From assembly GCA_004194705.1 (NCBI GenBank), contig SADC01000203.1, forward strand, positions 124,001 through 188,000: a DNA stretch of 64,000 bases, in the 5' to 3' direction. Of this stretch, positions 44,502 to 56,697 are shown one piece after another. Both the position numbers and the translations under genes were made by a program. How positions within the stretch are numbered: position 1 is the stretch's first letter; each line of letters opens with the position of its first letter. Source of the DNA: Ditylenchus dipsaci (taxonomy: Eukaryota > Nematoda > Chromadorea > Rhabditida > Anguinidae). Under the pieces are notes generated by a model, which saw only the letters and a program-made list of their open reading frames with translations, was not told the DNA's origin and made no database searches.

Positions 44502-44766
44502 ATGAAATTGCTTTGTCTGTTTCTTGTATTGAGCTGTCTTGCACTGGCTTGGTCGGGTAGCATTGACGGCTTGATGAAAGTCAAGATGCCGTAAGTATAT
44601 ATTTTTCAATTTTTCAGCCTTTTTATGTTGCAGCCGACACGTTGATTCCATGAGCGCCGCTCGCTCTGACTCTCCAGAAGACAAATGTTCTGACATTTGC
44701 CATGATGCTGGCTACAAAGGCGGCTTTTTCGACCCCAGTTTTGCTGGCTATTGCCTTTGTCATTAA
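44502..44766 (+). CDS. Secreted four-cysteine peptide, CS-alpha-beta-like
   Basis: Exons 44502-44590 and 44634-44766 with a 43-bp intron; phases agree and the product is 73 aa. A clear signal peptide (MKLLCLFLVLSCLALAWSGS) is followed by a short linker and the mature part EDKCSDICHDAGYKGGFFD and PSFAGYCLCH. The pattern C-x3-C .. GG .. C-x-C is the core of the cysteine-stabilised alpha/beta fold found in invertebrate defensin-type peptides and nematode infection-induced peptides. The Cys before the helix and the one normally after GGY/GGF (here Phe) are both absent; these two usually pair, so the remaining two disulfides form a coherent set. It is probably an innate-immune effector, but antimicrobial function is inference. 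Confidence 0.82.
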
Positions 44767-45207
44767 GTTAATGAGGACTTGAAGTTTTATGGAGCTATTG
44801 TTGAAAAATAATTTGAATCAATAAAGTAACTTTTAAATTAATATCTAATGGACGGACAATATAAGACTGTCGCTGTGCATCTGTAGTTGTTTAGATTTTA
44901 ATTTCAAAATTATTAAATTAGATAAAGCAGCCAGGAGCCAATTTTTATTGGCAGATTTTTTATTTTACTTCAGTAAAATTGTATACTATAATTCAAAAAC
45001 TCGGAAATTATAAATTTTATTTCAGGGGCAAACAACGATATTTCCAATGAGCAATTTTATAATCTTGTAAAATTTTTTAGCATAAATATATCTTTCTATA
45101 TAACCAAAAAAGTAAAAACAAGAAGTGAAGTTTTGCAGTAACACAACCCATAAATGCACAGATAATTGAATAGTTTTTGTAATTATCAGTATTTACATAG
45201 ATGGAAC
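44767..45207. other. Between convergent genes, no feature recognised
   Basis: Holds the 3' end of the peptide gene (AATCAATAAAGTAA at 44816-44829 includes an AATAAA signal) and the 3' end of the flippase gene on the minus strand. AT-rich. Confidence 0.5.
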
Positions 45208-48200
45208 TTATTGGTTGCCGAATCTTTGTTTGATTAACTCGTAGCAGTCTTTCCTGGAGCCGGGAGAGGCAGCAGGATCAGTAGCTCCATACCTTTGTTC
45301 ATTTAATTGAATAGTGTGAATATTGAGAGGGGCTCCACTTGTAGGATGAATAGGACGGGTACTTCCAGACGCACACCCATTAAGAGGAGATGTGGAGCCA
45401 AGACGGGGTGGCATGTCCTCCTCGGTATCAGAGTCAAACTGGGGTCTAAAATAACGTAAATTTGAATTTGCAAAACTCTCGTCAAACTGGCACCCCTCAT
45501 GTTCGTTCCCGCCTAGGGTGTGACTATTTTACCTCAATTTTTGAAGCTTTTTGCCATTTGCCTTTGGCCAGTCTAGTCCGAAATGTCGTAAGGGTTCTGC
45601 TTTTGCCGATAGTTTTTCAAAATTCCATCAGTTTCGCCGTAGAGACCGCGAGTACTCGATAAACCGGCACCCCTTTCTCAAAAAGGGGCACGGGTTTATC
45701 GAGTACCCGCGGGTCTTTACGGTAAAACTATTTTAATTTATGAAAATTATCGGCCAAATTAGAATCGTTGCGATGTTTTGGACTAGACTAGCCGAAGATA
45801 ACTGACAAAAAGCTTCAAAAATTGAAGTAAAAAGCGTTGGATCCTAGGCGGGCACGAACTTGAGGGGGGCCAGTTTAACGAGAGTTAACTGTAGCCAAAT
45901 ATTGGGTTGTAACATAAGTTCAGATTTCACAATTTCACAACAAAATGTTGATTTTTAGCCTTCAAGAAATGAGCTCTAAAGTTAAAAAAATAATTATCTC
46001 CGACATCTTTAGAACTAGTCAAAGTTCAGTCAATTGTTAGGCGCTGCAGCGACAACTTAGCACCATATTGTAGCGCAGATCAAGAGCTTCAAAATCCATT
46101 TCACAGAATGGTTTTTGAAAATCTAAGTATTGAGATATGACTGTTTTAAAAAGCAAATTCTTCAAAAAATGACTGAAATCCGGGAAAAAATTATGAAAAC
46201 TTGAATTTCAGTCATTTTTGAAGAATTCGCTTTTTTAAAACAGTCAAATCTCAATACTCAGATTTTCAAAAATCATTCTGTAAAATGCATTTTGAAGCTC
46301 TTAACCTGCGCTACAACATGGTGCTAAGTTGTTGCTGCAGCGCCTAACAATTGACTGAACTTTTGACTAGTTCTAAAGATGTCGGAGATAATTATTTTTT
46401 TAACTTGAAGCTCATTTCTTGAAGGCTAAAATCAACATTTTGTTGTGAAATTGTGAAATCTGAAATAGAGCGCTGAAATAGGAGATTCTTTTCTACAAAA
46501 TGACATACAACAGTATGGTAGAAATATTTTACATTGAAACAAAATCTTCATGAACATTAAACCGACAGAACTTATGTTACAACCCAATAATTACAATTTT
46601 TTACAAAAATTGATAGTAAATCTTCCAATTAAAGTCCACCTTCTGTTTGGTTGAATTTTATTAATATTCCTTGTATTCCACTCAATTATTTGTTAAATAT
46701 TTTATTTTATGTTTTATTGGTCAGCCAAATAAATTTGTTTAATAGTTTTTAAAAGTAACTATCGCATTCACACCTCGAAAATTACCTCACTTCATCCCTG
46801 TCCAAGTTGACCACGTGTCTGTGAATGTGGTTGCTGTTGTGGTTGGCCAAAGCTGAATTTGCTTTTCTTTTCTTCTCTTGGAAGCAAAGTTGTTCTCTAG
46901 GTGACGGGAATACATTGGTGCTTATACTAAAAATCACATGTGTTCATCACCAACGAAAATGTCTCAAATAAACCACATACCCCTTGACTACAAGGTCTAG
47001 CAGCAAAGTGGCTAATGGAATGAGGATGAAGGCGGTCCAAAAGCTGTAGCTGGACATCATTAATCCGGCCATTCCACTCATATCTGCACCAACAGGCACC
47101 AAAGGCCAGATCTAAGGAAAATTGTTTACTGCAAGTTTATGCCTAAAAAATAATATTCTTTTACCGAAGAGTAAGCCCACAAGAAGATGAACCACAACAA
47201 GATAGAACCTCCCACCGATACTCCAATGGCCCATGTCCAGGAGTCACACTCCAGTAAAGCTTTTAACGACACTGTTGTGACCACAAAGGTATAGGCAGAA
47301 TTGCCTAACATGAGCCAGCCACCAGCTTGACCCGACTCCCAAACTACTTCATGACTTAGCCAACCATATGTGAGAAAGAACAGGAGCAGAGAATGCCATA
47401 AAGAAATGCCTATCCACAACGAAAACCGCTGAAATTCCATGGTATTAGTTGTTTTCAAAATAGAAGATCTATGATCTTACGTAATTAGAAAAGGCCATTT
47501 TCTGGAAACTTTGGTACAAAAATGGGTGTTTGAGCATCATTCGGTCAGAGACAGGACGGTCGAACAGGCCGAGTATTACTGGAGGCCAGGCGGTGAAGAT
47601 TACATTGAAAGTGGCAATTGTCCATCTAAAATGAAAAAGCAGAGTGCACAGCTCTTTTGACTTATCATGGCTGTAAGCACAGTCGAGTTGACTTTTCAGC
47701 TTTTTAGGAGTCAACTTTTTTCAAAAGTGCTAAAATATCAATTTTTGAGGAGAAAGTGTCAAATCTGATATTTGTCCCCACCCTCGCTTTTACCACCACT
47801 TAACTTTTTGAGTTTTACAAGATGGCTTTAACAGAAATTCAAAATCTTGTCTCTACAAAATTTTAGAAAATGTTGACCCCTGTTGACCCCTCAACTTTTT
47901 TCATCCACCGATTTTTATACGTCAATTATTGATAAATCACTCAGAAACACTATTCAAATTTTGGTGTAAAGCTCAAAAAGTTGCTCTAGGGTCGCATATA
48001 TCAAAATAAAAAATATTGACATTTTTTGAATTTAAGAAAAAGTTGACCCTAAAAGTTGACCCCGACTATGATTACAGCCAATACACTCCCAAACAAAATT
48101 TTTTACATTTATGAGTTTTGCAGGGAAAGGCGTGTTTTTGTGATGTTGACTTTTTTCAAAATGACTCAGAACGAAACCTAACGAATCAACGGTATAACTT

Positions 48201-51200
48201 CTTGTGTGATATACAAGAAATTCTAAGGAGTTTAATACTGATTCGAAATGAGTAGGTGGTCGTTTCAGTTATTTCGAAAAAAAACATGCCTCACTTTCCA
48301 AAAGTCAGAAATGAAAAAGTTTGTTTAGAGGCTTATTATATAATTAAAATAAAAAGTGAATAAAAAGTGACCTCTCGAAAATAGTCTGTCCAGAGAAAGC
48401 ACTGAAGAAAGCAAACCACAACTCAATTATATACAAACAGATGTTCTTGTAGAAGCTGTACAAGATCACTTTAGTGCTTCTGTCGAAGTTCCAAGTGCCA
48501 TGCACTAGCAGCAGTCTCCTCAAAAAGCTGAACTGGCCAATGGAGTAGTCACTGGCTGATGCTGCTTGCAAGCCCTCCTCTCCTGTGATGCCGATGCCTA
48601 CATTGGCTGCTTGGATCATGGCCACATCGTTTGCTCCATCGCCCACAGAGGCAACGACTAGACCAGTAATCTCCCTGACCACCTCCACTATTTCAGCCTT
48701 TTGCATGGGCGTCATGCGACAGCATATCACGGAGTGACAGATCAAAGCCAGTTCAGTGAACAGCCGACGGGCTTCTCCGACTATGGCATGGTGGAGGGCT
48801 GCTCCGCTGATCACTAGCGCAAACTCTTGGTTTTGCTGGATGTATTGGTGCGCCTAAATAAACATGTCTTAGATTATTAATTTCTGAGTCTTAAAAGAAA
48901 ATATTTTTGAAGGTTTTATATCTTTTTAGATTTTTGTGTGGAAAAAATTTTCTGGCTAACCAAGCGTCTTGTGGCATGGTATCGCAAGATTGAGTTTAAA
49001 AATTCGTTTCAACACCTACAGAATTTAGAAAAGCACCATTGAAAGGATTTAAAACTTAAGATGAAATTTGAGTACGAACAGTAAGGAAAAAATGCATTGA
49101 CTAAATATCTTTTTTTTATTTTACAGTCGATTCTCGATAAACCGTCAACCCTTCAAATTCGTTACCGCCTAAGGTTCGACACTTTTTTAACTCAATTTTT
49201 TTTAACTATTTCCTAAATCTGATCAGTTAGCCTAGCCCCAATAATCGTAAAGATACGATTTTACTGATCGTTTCTCGGAAATTTAAGGGGGGGGGGACTT
49301 CTACGGCTACTTTTTGACATCGACTGCTACTTCTTTTCATATGCATTTTTTCACATATTTTTTTTCTTATCTCAGATTCTTTTACACCATTTTGTAGCTG
49401 AGATTTTTCTCTGTCGAGTGGTCAAACAGCCCGATTTAAACTACTCTTTGAGAAAATAACAACAAACTCACACTAAAAACCGTGGTTTTTTACCTATGTG
49501 TTTTTAGTGGAGTTTCACCTTATATTTGGTGTGATTTTCTCGAAAATTATTTTAATCAGGCTGTTTGACCACTCAATCGAAAGAAGAGAATCTCAGCTAC
49601 AAAACGGTGTAAAAGAATCTGAGATAAAAAATAAAATATGTGAAAAAAGAATGCGAAGTGAAGTAGCAGTCGATGTCAAAAAGTAGCCGTAGAAGTCCCC
49701 CTCCCCCTTTAAAATGTTTACCATTAAGACTGCACCTCTCGACAAGCCCTCATTTATTTTTTAAAATAGGATGACGACTTGTCGAGAGGTGCGGGTCTTA
49801 ATGGTAAAAATTTTAATTTTCTGAGAAACGACCGCTAAAATTGTAATTCTTACGATTTTTAGACTAGGTTGACAAAAATCCGCTGGCAAAGAAGTGGTAA
49901 TCAGAGCATAATTAGGAATGAACTTGAGAAGTGACGGTTTATCGAGAGTGGACTGTATACAAATTTTTTAACTATTCGAAATAAAAAAGGTTTTTTTACT
50001 TTTCACTTTTAAACGGCCCAAGAGGACAATAACATTTTACGTTTGTTCACTTACTTGTTTTTAATTGACCCAATTTGCAAAACAGTTACTGTCTTACTAT
50101 TCCATAAACTCGCATTTTCAAAAAAAGCACTGTTTCACACTTAACTAAAAAATGTAAGAGAAAGATTAATCAATTTAAAGGACAGGGGTAAGTTTGTTTT
50201 GCGCATGTGATCAGATAAACACTTTCTCAAAAGTGAGTTTTTAATAAAATAGAAGGTTGTATTTTTTGGTTTCCTTCTACATCTTCTAAATGCCTTTTAT
50301 GCTGGCCGCTAGTTCATTGTGTATTGTCTTGATTATAGTCAACTTTCAGTCCTCTGCGACATTGTAATTTCAATTTTTAGCGTTTTTTATAAATACTATT
50401 GGGATTTAGACCAACAAATTATGAATCCAATGGACTCAGACTTGCGCAATCACTTTTTGAGAGCTGTACAGATAATGTATGTAACGTTTTCTGCAAGCAC
50501 TTTGACTGGAAAAGTGGATTAGCAAATGCCGAACAAAACAATATTGGTTACTGTGACTGTAAATGTGTGTAATAAAGCTACTGTTAGTAATATTAGATAT
50601 TAGATGTGTGTTTCAAGAATTTAATTAAAGGTTTAGAAAAAATTGTTACTTTGACATGAGTCTTTTAGACGGTGAAATTTGCCTGAAAATATTTGCAGAC
50701 ACAAGAATTGCGGAGTCATTTACGATTTTTACAACAAATAAAACTTTTGCGGAACGACATTTTCGGACTAACATTTGCGGCTCGAGAAAACCGCAGGGAA
50801 ATTAGCGAAATGACGGATACGATATTTACGGAAACACCATTTGCGAAATGAAATCAGCGACAGGATATTTACAGACCGACATTAGTGAAACGACATCTGA
50901 AAAATCATAAATTTAGACAATACATAATTTTATATACTTCCGCAAAAGTTGTTCCGCAAACATCGCTTTCGAAAATGACGTTTACATTTATTTTGCACCG
51001 CAAATGTCAAATTTTCATCCTCTAATATCTTTCATGTAATGTAGTTCTACATAAGTCGATCTACAAGTGTCCTGCCACAGATATGCCGTATTTTCTCTAA
51101 TAAGAGCCCATGTGCGCTTATTTTTCAAGCCCCGAAAATCTGAAAATTTTGAAGTCGATCTCGAAAATTTTGAGTACTAAACTAAAACCTTAAACTCAGA

Positions 51201-54200
51201 ATCAGTAGAGCTTGTGGGAGTTAAGAAAACGCATATTCGCTCTGGGCTGAGATATAGATCCTTAAGTTTAGGGATGGGCGCTTATTAGAGCATGAGCGCT
51301 TATTAGAGGAAATACGGAATATCCGAAAAAACATAAACGCATAGTTCTCTGACAACGTTATTTTTTGTATAATGTCAAAAACTCAAATCTTCGCTCAGTC
51401 TCTTTGTAATTCGGGCCCGAACAACAGGGGTGACCAAGCCAAAATAGCCTTTTGACATTACTAAAAATTTGTCTGCGAGAAAAATCACTTGGCAAAAACA
51501 GAATTTCGAGATTCGATCTACAAAAAAAAGTTGACTGTTTAGGGTGGTTTTAAAACCGACAAACAGATCGAAACAATCTGTAGTTCTCCATATTTTTTTC
51601 TGAGTGTTTTGCTTGAAAACTACAAGAGAAGAACGCTTGCTATTTTTATGGCAAGTTGAAAACTGAGCAAAGATGGGAAATCAGTCAATTACGATAAGTA
51701 ACTTACTTTTTCTGTATAAGTGTTGAGATCCTCCAAAACATCATCATATGAGCGTTTGTCGAGTATTATTAACTTAGTTTTCTGAGTGCATAAAGCACTA
51801 GATTGGGCAATGTTGATTGCTGTTTCTCTTTTGTCGCCAGTCAACATCCATATCCTGATATCTGCAGCTAACAGAGAGCGGATCGTGCTTGGCACATGCT
51901 GCAACAATATTGCTGATCAGAGCAAAGTTAAAAATTTAACTCTGACTTACATCCTGCAATTTGTCTTCAATAGCAGTGGCACCCACTAATCTAAGATCAC
52001 GTTCAATTTTTTCAGCTGCTTCAGCCAACTGCTGTTCTCTGTTCTCAAGAGCCAGAGAAGCTTTCCTGAATTGTTCAGCCCATTCCTCGTAGAAGTGAGG
52101 GTCAATGGTTGCTTTGGCGAAGCAGAGGGTGCGATACCCTTTTGTAGCATACTCTTCCAGATGCTCTTCCAGTTGGTCCACAGCAGACTTGTCTTGGTTG
52201 CTGGAAGAAAGCCGATCAATAATCACATTGTCCTAAAATTTAATTTCGTTTAATAATCAGCAGTTTTACAATTTCTGTAATTTTACAATGGAGAGACCCT
52301 AACTGTGAACTAGGAGAACTTCGATGAATTTTTTTTGCGTATTCTTGTAGAGCGTGCCCAAGTTCCAGACAAATCTGGCTCCCCAGCTCTGAAGGTTCAC
52401 AAAACCGTGTACAAGAGTCACTTAATTAAGTTCCAAAAACACCTCCATACCCATATCATGGTTTCTTTGAGTTTTAGAGGTGGGGAGCAAAATTCACATG
52501 GGATTTGGCACACTCTACAAAAAAAAATTATCGAAAAAGCCTCAGGTCAAAGTCAGGGTCCCTCCTTTGGCAGTTTAGCAAACTAACTTTCTCTCAAGTT
52601 ATAAAACTTACAGCCCCTTTGCAATACAGCTTGATAACACCATCTTTGTCTTTGACCACAACGCTCATTCGTTTTCTGTCGCTGGAAAATTCAAGCAGGT
52701 TTAACAGTTGAAGGTGAACATCTTCATCGTTCTGAAATACTTTATTAAGTCATTCATGAAAATAAAAGTTTGTCTAAAATAGTTACCGTCTTGACAACGA
52801 TCTCTTTGGGTTTCCTTGTATGGAAAACATATCCAAGACTACTAGCTCCTCTAACTAAGGCTCCTTCATCGGGAGAAGATGCCTGATAGTTCATTTCGCC
52901 CTCTTCCGTCTTCTCAGGCACAACAGTGTGGCAAGCAGACATCATTAGCAGAAGTTCTCGAATGTCTTCAGCTTCTTGCTAAACAGATAGAAGTCATGAT
53001 CTATATTTTTGAAAAAAATTGTAAGGTATTGACCCCATCCCCATTCATGTCATTTAGCAAACTATCATCGTCAAACTCTTCTTTTTCGTCATTTCCATAG
53101 CTCGTTTTGCCCACTGTGCACCTCTTGAATTTCATGACATTGCAAGTGAGTGTACCTATAAACAATAATATATAAATCTTAGTTTTTCTGATTGTGTTAC
53201 TCAGGCTTCTGAAAGTACTAACCCGTCTTATCTGTCATTAAGAATTTTATTTGTCCTAATTCTTCATTTAAGTTGGAGGTCCTAGCATTAGCAGGTGTGT
53301 CTGTAGCTTCGTCATACATTTGGATATCCTTCAAATATAACAAATTAATATAAAATGTTGACAAATCTGAAGGCTCATAACGAAGCAATTTTTTCGATGC
53401 AGTCGTGAGTATATAAACGCAGATTTTTTTCATGTTTCTATAGCACTCTTTTTAAATTGAAGAGCGTTATGAATAAAACTCGTAACTGATAGGTTTATGT
53501 CTGGATTTTTTACAACCTCTTCTTTTCCAAAGCTGAACTCATTCAAGCTTATTTTTGAGACGCGGGTTTCAAATATAAAAATAAAAAAGTTATGGTCTAC
53601 ATGGTGTTTCAATAAATTTTAACACTTTTGAAGGGTTATAAACTTTTTTCTAAATCGAATTTTTACATTCTGTAAATGCCAACCGACTCAGAATTGCATG
53701 GAAATTCGTTTGACACCTAGTGTCGAAAACACGATTTTCGCTTGCTCCCCGCTGTGGTTTGGCCTTGCCTATCCAGAAGCCATCCACAGGGACCCAAATC
53801 ACAGGGAGGAACCAAGCGAAATCGTTTTCGACACTATATATCAAACGGATTTAAGGGCAGAGTCGATTTTTGTTTACAGAATGTCGAAATTCGACCCATG
53901 AAAAAAAGTAATGACTTTTAAAAAGTGTTAGAATTTTTCGAAACACCCTGTAAAATGCGCTCAAGCTCAAGGAAAAGATTTTACTGAGTTTTAAAAGTTC
54001 TGTAAAAGACCATTTAAAACGGCCAAAACCTTACTGAATTGATGTAAGCGGCCTGGAAAAAGCGAACCACTTCGAGAGTAACTTGAAGACTGATAGGAAT
54101 CAAGTTGTTGTATAGAATGAAGAAGGTGAGCACATTCCATGCAAAATTGACAGTATGATCCTTTGGCAAGTACTTGGCTTCGGCAAGGTAGAAAGTGTTG

Positions 54201-56697
54201 TAAATTTCAGCTCCTGTGGCACTCACCAGAGCCAATATTACCAAAACAAAAAAGAGCACTACGATCCTCCTGTTGGTTATAGTGTCTATGTTGGATCTGG
54301 AAAATTCATACCGATGCAATGTTTTAATTTTTAAACCGACTGAGTAATTGCGATAGCTATTTTCACAAAACGCTATCGGAATTATGGAAAAATAGCGTTT
54401 TGAATTTGTATGGTAAAATTCTGGTTGCTGATGGCTTTTTACCAACGATTTTCGAATTTCAAAGGATTGAGTTTTACAACGCTCACCTTTTCAGAGGTGC
54501 TGTCCTGGAGTTCATTAAGAGTCTAGCATCGTGACCAGTGTAGACCACTGCTCCATAGATCCATTTAGTGTTTTTCAGCTTAGCACCTCTCAGCAAAAGC
54601 TGACCAATGGCTAAATTTTATTTTAACATGAAGCTTTTGTTCAAACAAAAAAATAAGTAATACCTAAAGGCAGCTGTTCTTGGCTCAGTTTCAAGGTACC
54701 CGTGAATTCAGAGACTAGTTGAGAAGGAGGTTCACACTCTATTTCTGCCTTCATAGAATTTAGCTGTTCTGTGCTTGTGAATTCAGCCGAAACAGGAAGA
54801 GCCTTGAATATTGATTCATTTTGTTAGCTCATTTCAGCCCATTGTTTGCTCTTCACTACACATAAATGCCAAATTATACATAAAACTTACTTGTCTAATT
54901 TTTAGATTAGTTTCTCCGTCCAAATTGGAAGTTTCTATGTAAGCCATGCCCTCTGGTTCACTAGATGACAAAAGCACCAAGTCGGCTGGAAAGCTATGAC
55001 CATCTTCTACTTTGACGATCTCTCCCACCTTGATCTTAATCGAAGCAACAATATATTTGGCCTTTTTTAATAAAAAGAAATAAAGTCCTACAAATTTCCA
55101 TTTGGTGGTCTGCCATTTTCTATCCCTAAGCACTTGTACTGAGTAGTTGTTGACTCGGCTGTCCATCTTTCTTCTTTTCTGATATTTGATTTAATAAATT
55201 AGAAAGCTAAAGAATAAACAGTATGTGAACTAACTAAGTCTTCAAAAATTTCTTTAAGAGCAGAGACAGATAAAATAATTAAAAAAGGCACTGCGGTGGT
55301 GTATCTACCAGTAGGACTTACACCAGGGATTTGCTGCAAATAAATAAAGTGATTTGCTACAGGTTACTAATTGTATGTAAAAGATAATATACCTGTAACA
55401 AGGCGATAACCAAAAAGAACACATTGCTGTAACGACGAAATTGTTCCAAAAGAAACCTCGGCAAGAAGGAAATCACATTGTATTTACACGTACTGAAAAC
55501 AGCAATTTTTAAGTTAATTGATGCTCTAATATTTTTTAAAGTCAAACTTATGTAGTGTTTCGATATGAAAAACTTTTGGCTCAAATTTAAGTGCACCCTT
55601 AAAGGACCATACTTGTTGATGCAAATGAAAATTTGGCAAATTCAAATGCGCGCGGGACACTTCTCTTTCGTCTCGCACTCTACTCTTTGGACTTATTTCG
55701 AGCGACTCAAAAGAGTATAATGAGAGACGAAAGAGAAGTGCATTTGAATTTGTCAAATTCTCATTTGTATTACAATTATGGTCCTTTAAAAGTCTGAATT
55801 TCGCTGTCAAATCACTGAATATTACTACAGTCAAACCTGGATACAACACCACCCGAAAATGGACCGATTTGATCAGCTTTGACTAAAATTCAGTCAAGTG
55901 AAACCTCGATACAACACAACCCTAGGGTCGGTCCCTTGGGCGGTGTTGTATCCAAGTCTGACTATAGCAACTTTTATATTGGCATTTTTCAGATTTTTGC
56001 TAGTAACTTTTGAAAATTGTATGCACTAGCATGTAGCACTAAATCTTAGCTTTCTCACCACCTATAAAATTAAAGCTATTAAAATAGTCATCAATTCAGA
56101 AATGAAGAGATATTTTCGAATTTTATTTTGAGAGTTTCAGTAATTTGTCGGTGAAGTTCAGACTTTTGAGACTTTAACTTTCGTGACAGCCAAAACTTTC
56201 TATGCAATTGTGTTATATTGATGTTTCTAATATTAAGTTTGCAAAAGCTTGTGGGACACTAAAAGGTTTACAACAAAATATGGCTCTAAAACATAATTTT
56301 GAAAAACTTTCAAATAAAAAACTCTTGACCATATGACTCAAGCTTGACTCACCTAATTTCATTTGAGCAAAATCTGGTTTGATGAGTATGTGGATGGTGC
56401 TGAGCATGTTGTTGATGGTGCTGCTCATGGTCACTCCTGTTGACCAATATTCTCCTGGGCAACATTCGACCACCAGCAGCTGCCGCAGCCGGCTGCTGAC
56501 CATTGGCCGTGGGTGGTGGATTGGCTGAATTGGAGGAGGACATGCTGGACGAGCTACTAAGAGCTGAGTATTGATGACTGTACTGTGCTGCACTACTAGA
56601 GCTGTTGCCACTTCCAAAGATTCTATTCATAAACTTGGGCACATTCAACCACCACTTTTGCTGCTGCTGTTGTTCAGCCGTCTGAGCTAGGTGTTGC
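45208..56697 (-). CDS. tat-1-like: P4-ATPase phospholipid flippase, ATP8A/TAT-1 class
   Basis: Main exons, 5' to 3': 56697-56353, 55492-55393, 55333-55235, 55178-55092, 55034-54891, two near 54805-54500, 54299-54031, 53327-53221, about 53165-52990, 52977-52788, 52730-52610, 52232-51958, 51916-51710, 48860-48350, 47632-47480, 47430-47110, 47110-46980, 46926-46788, 45445-45208. Landmarks: [38 protein letters not shown]; actuator loop [27 protein letters not shown] (PISL of M4); phosphorylation motif DKTGTLT, split by an intron; [69 protein letters not shown]. This order and wording match ATP8A. The N-terminus is Gln/His/Ser-rich and the tail is polar, ending [11 protein letters not shown]. It flips phosphatidylserine to the cytosolic leaflet, usually with a CDC50/CHAT partner. 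The residue after LQD at the 51916 splice reads His where Gly is usual. Several introns carry MITEs. Confidence 0.92.
45472..45891. repeat. pogo-like MITE in the last flippase intron
   Basis: CTCTCGTCAAACTGGCACCC at the left, GCCAGTTTAACGAGAGTTAA and CTGTA at the right, central palindrome CTCGATAAACCGGCACCCC / GGGGCACGGGTTTATCGAG. Its left CAGT end is lost. Confidence 0.85.
45896..46593. mobile_element. Full-length foldback MITE, ATTGGGTTGTAACATAAGTTC ends
   Basis: Nearly 700 bp, palindromic. The ends are ATTGGGTTGTAACATAAGTT and AACTTATGTTACAACCCAAT. The core shares TTGTAGCGCAG..CAAGAGCT and ATTTCACAGAATG with the foldback at 7187-7953. An extra segment of about 60 bp disrupts the right arm near 46470-46540. 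Confidence 0.85.
47660..48085. repeat. Foldback in a flippase intron
   Basis: CATGGCTGTAAGCACAGTCG .. AGTTGACTTTT at the left and AAAAGTTGACCCCGACTATG .. ATTACAGCCAATA at the right, with GTTGACCCCTGTTGACCCC inside. Confidence 0.65.
49124..49955. repeat. pogo-like MITE with a second foldback nested inside
   Basis: Outer: CAGTCGATTCTCGATAAACC and GGTTTATCGAGAGTGGACTG, TA-flanked. The inner foldback 49288-49704 has G-run ends GGGGGGACTTCTACGGCTAC / GTAGCCGTAGAAGTCCCCC, with arms containing TAGCTGAGATT..CTC and GGCTGTTTGACCACTC. It lies in the 2.8-kb flippase intron. Confidence 0.88.
50374..50521 (+). other. Possible 3' exon of a gene nested in a flippase intron
   Basis: Behind AATTTTTAG an ORF reads [40 protein letters not shown] and LTGKVD, then a stop and an AATAAA at 50571. 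Codon use looks coding and a polyadenylation signal follows, but no upstream exon or domain is identified. It is opposite to the host gene. It could be a remnant of a pseudogene. Confidence 0.4.
50680..51010. repeat. Degenerate short-unit repeat, ATTTGCGGAACGACA type
   Basis: Many variants of (A/T)TT(T/A)GCGGAACGACAT on the left (50690-50900) and of inverted GTTCCGCAAA on the right (50940-51005), suggesting a decayed foldback of the same style as the other oligomer-array elements. Confidence 0.5.
51085..51322. repeat. Palindromic MITE, GCCGTATTTTCTCTAATAAG family
   Basis: GCCGTATTTTCTCTAATAAG at the left and GCGCTTATTAGAGGAAATAC at the right. Flippase intron. Confidence 0.85.
53600..53955. 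repeat. mariner-like foldback, ACAGGGTGTTTCG end
   Basis: GGTGTTTCAATAAATTTTAA .. GTCGAAAACACGATTTTCGC and the inverted GAAATCGTTTTCGACACTAT .. AATTTTTCGAAACACCCTG, followed by TA. Flippase intron. Confidence 0.75.
55590..55797. repeat. Foldback MITE, GGGACACTTCTC family, copy 3
   Basis: GGACCATACTTGTTGATGCA .. GGGACACTTCTCTTTCGTCT is mirrored by GAGACGAAAGAGAAGTG .. CAATTATGGTCC. Flippase intron. Confidence 0.85.
55828..55964. repeat. pogo-like MITE, ATACAACACCACC variant
   Basis: TA-flanked. CAGTCAAACCTGGATACAAC and GTTGTATCCAAGTCTGACTA. Core CCTAGGGTCGGTCCC. Confidence 0.88.

Noticed and set aside
47620..48120. GTTGACCCCTGTTGACCCC as a hormone-receptor response element
   Set aside because: It resembles a direct repeat of TGACCC half-sites, but it lies in a foldback repeat whose arms are made of the same word, so regulatory meaning cannot be claimed.
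56213..56617. 134-aa ORF overlapping the first flippase exon
   Set aside because: Alternate frame of the Gln/His/Ser-rich N-terminus; the frame that splices correctly into RFCSNEIS is the real one.
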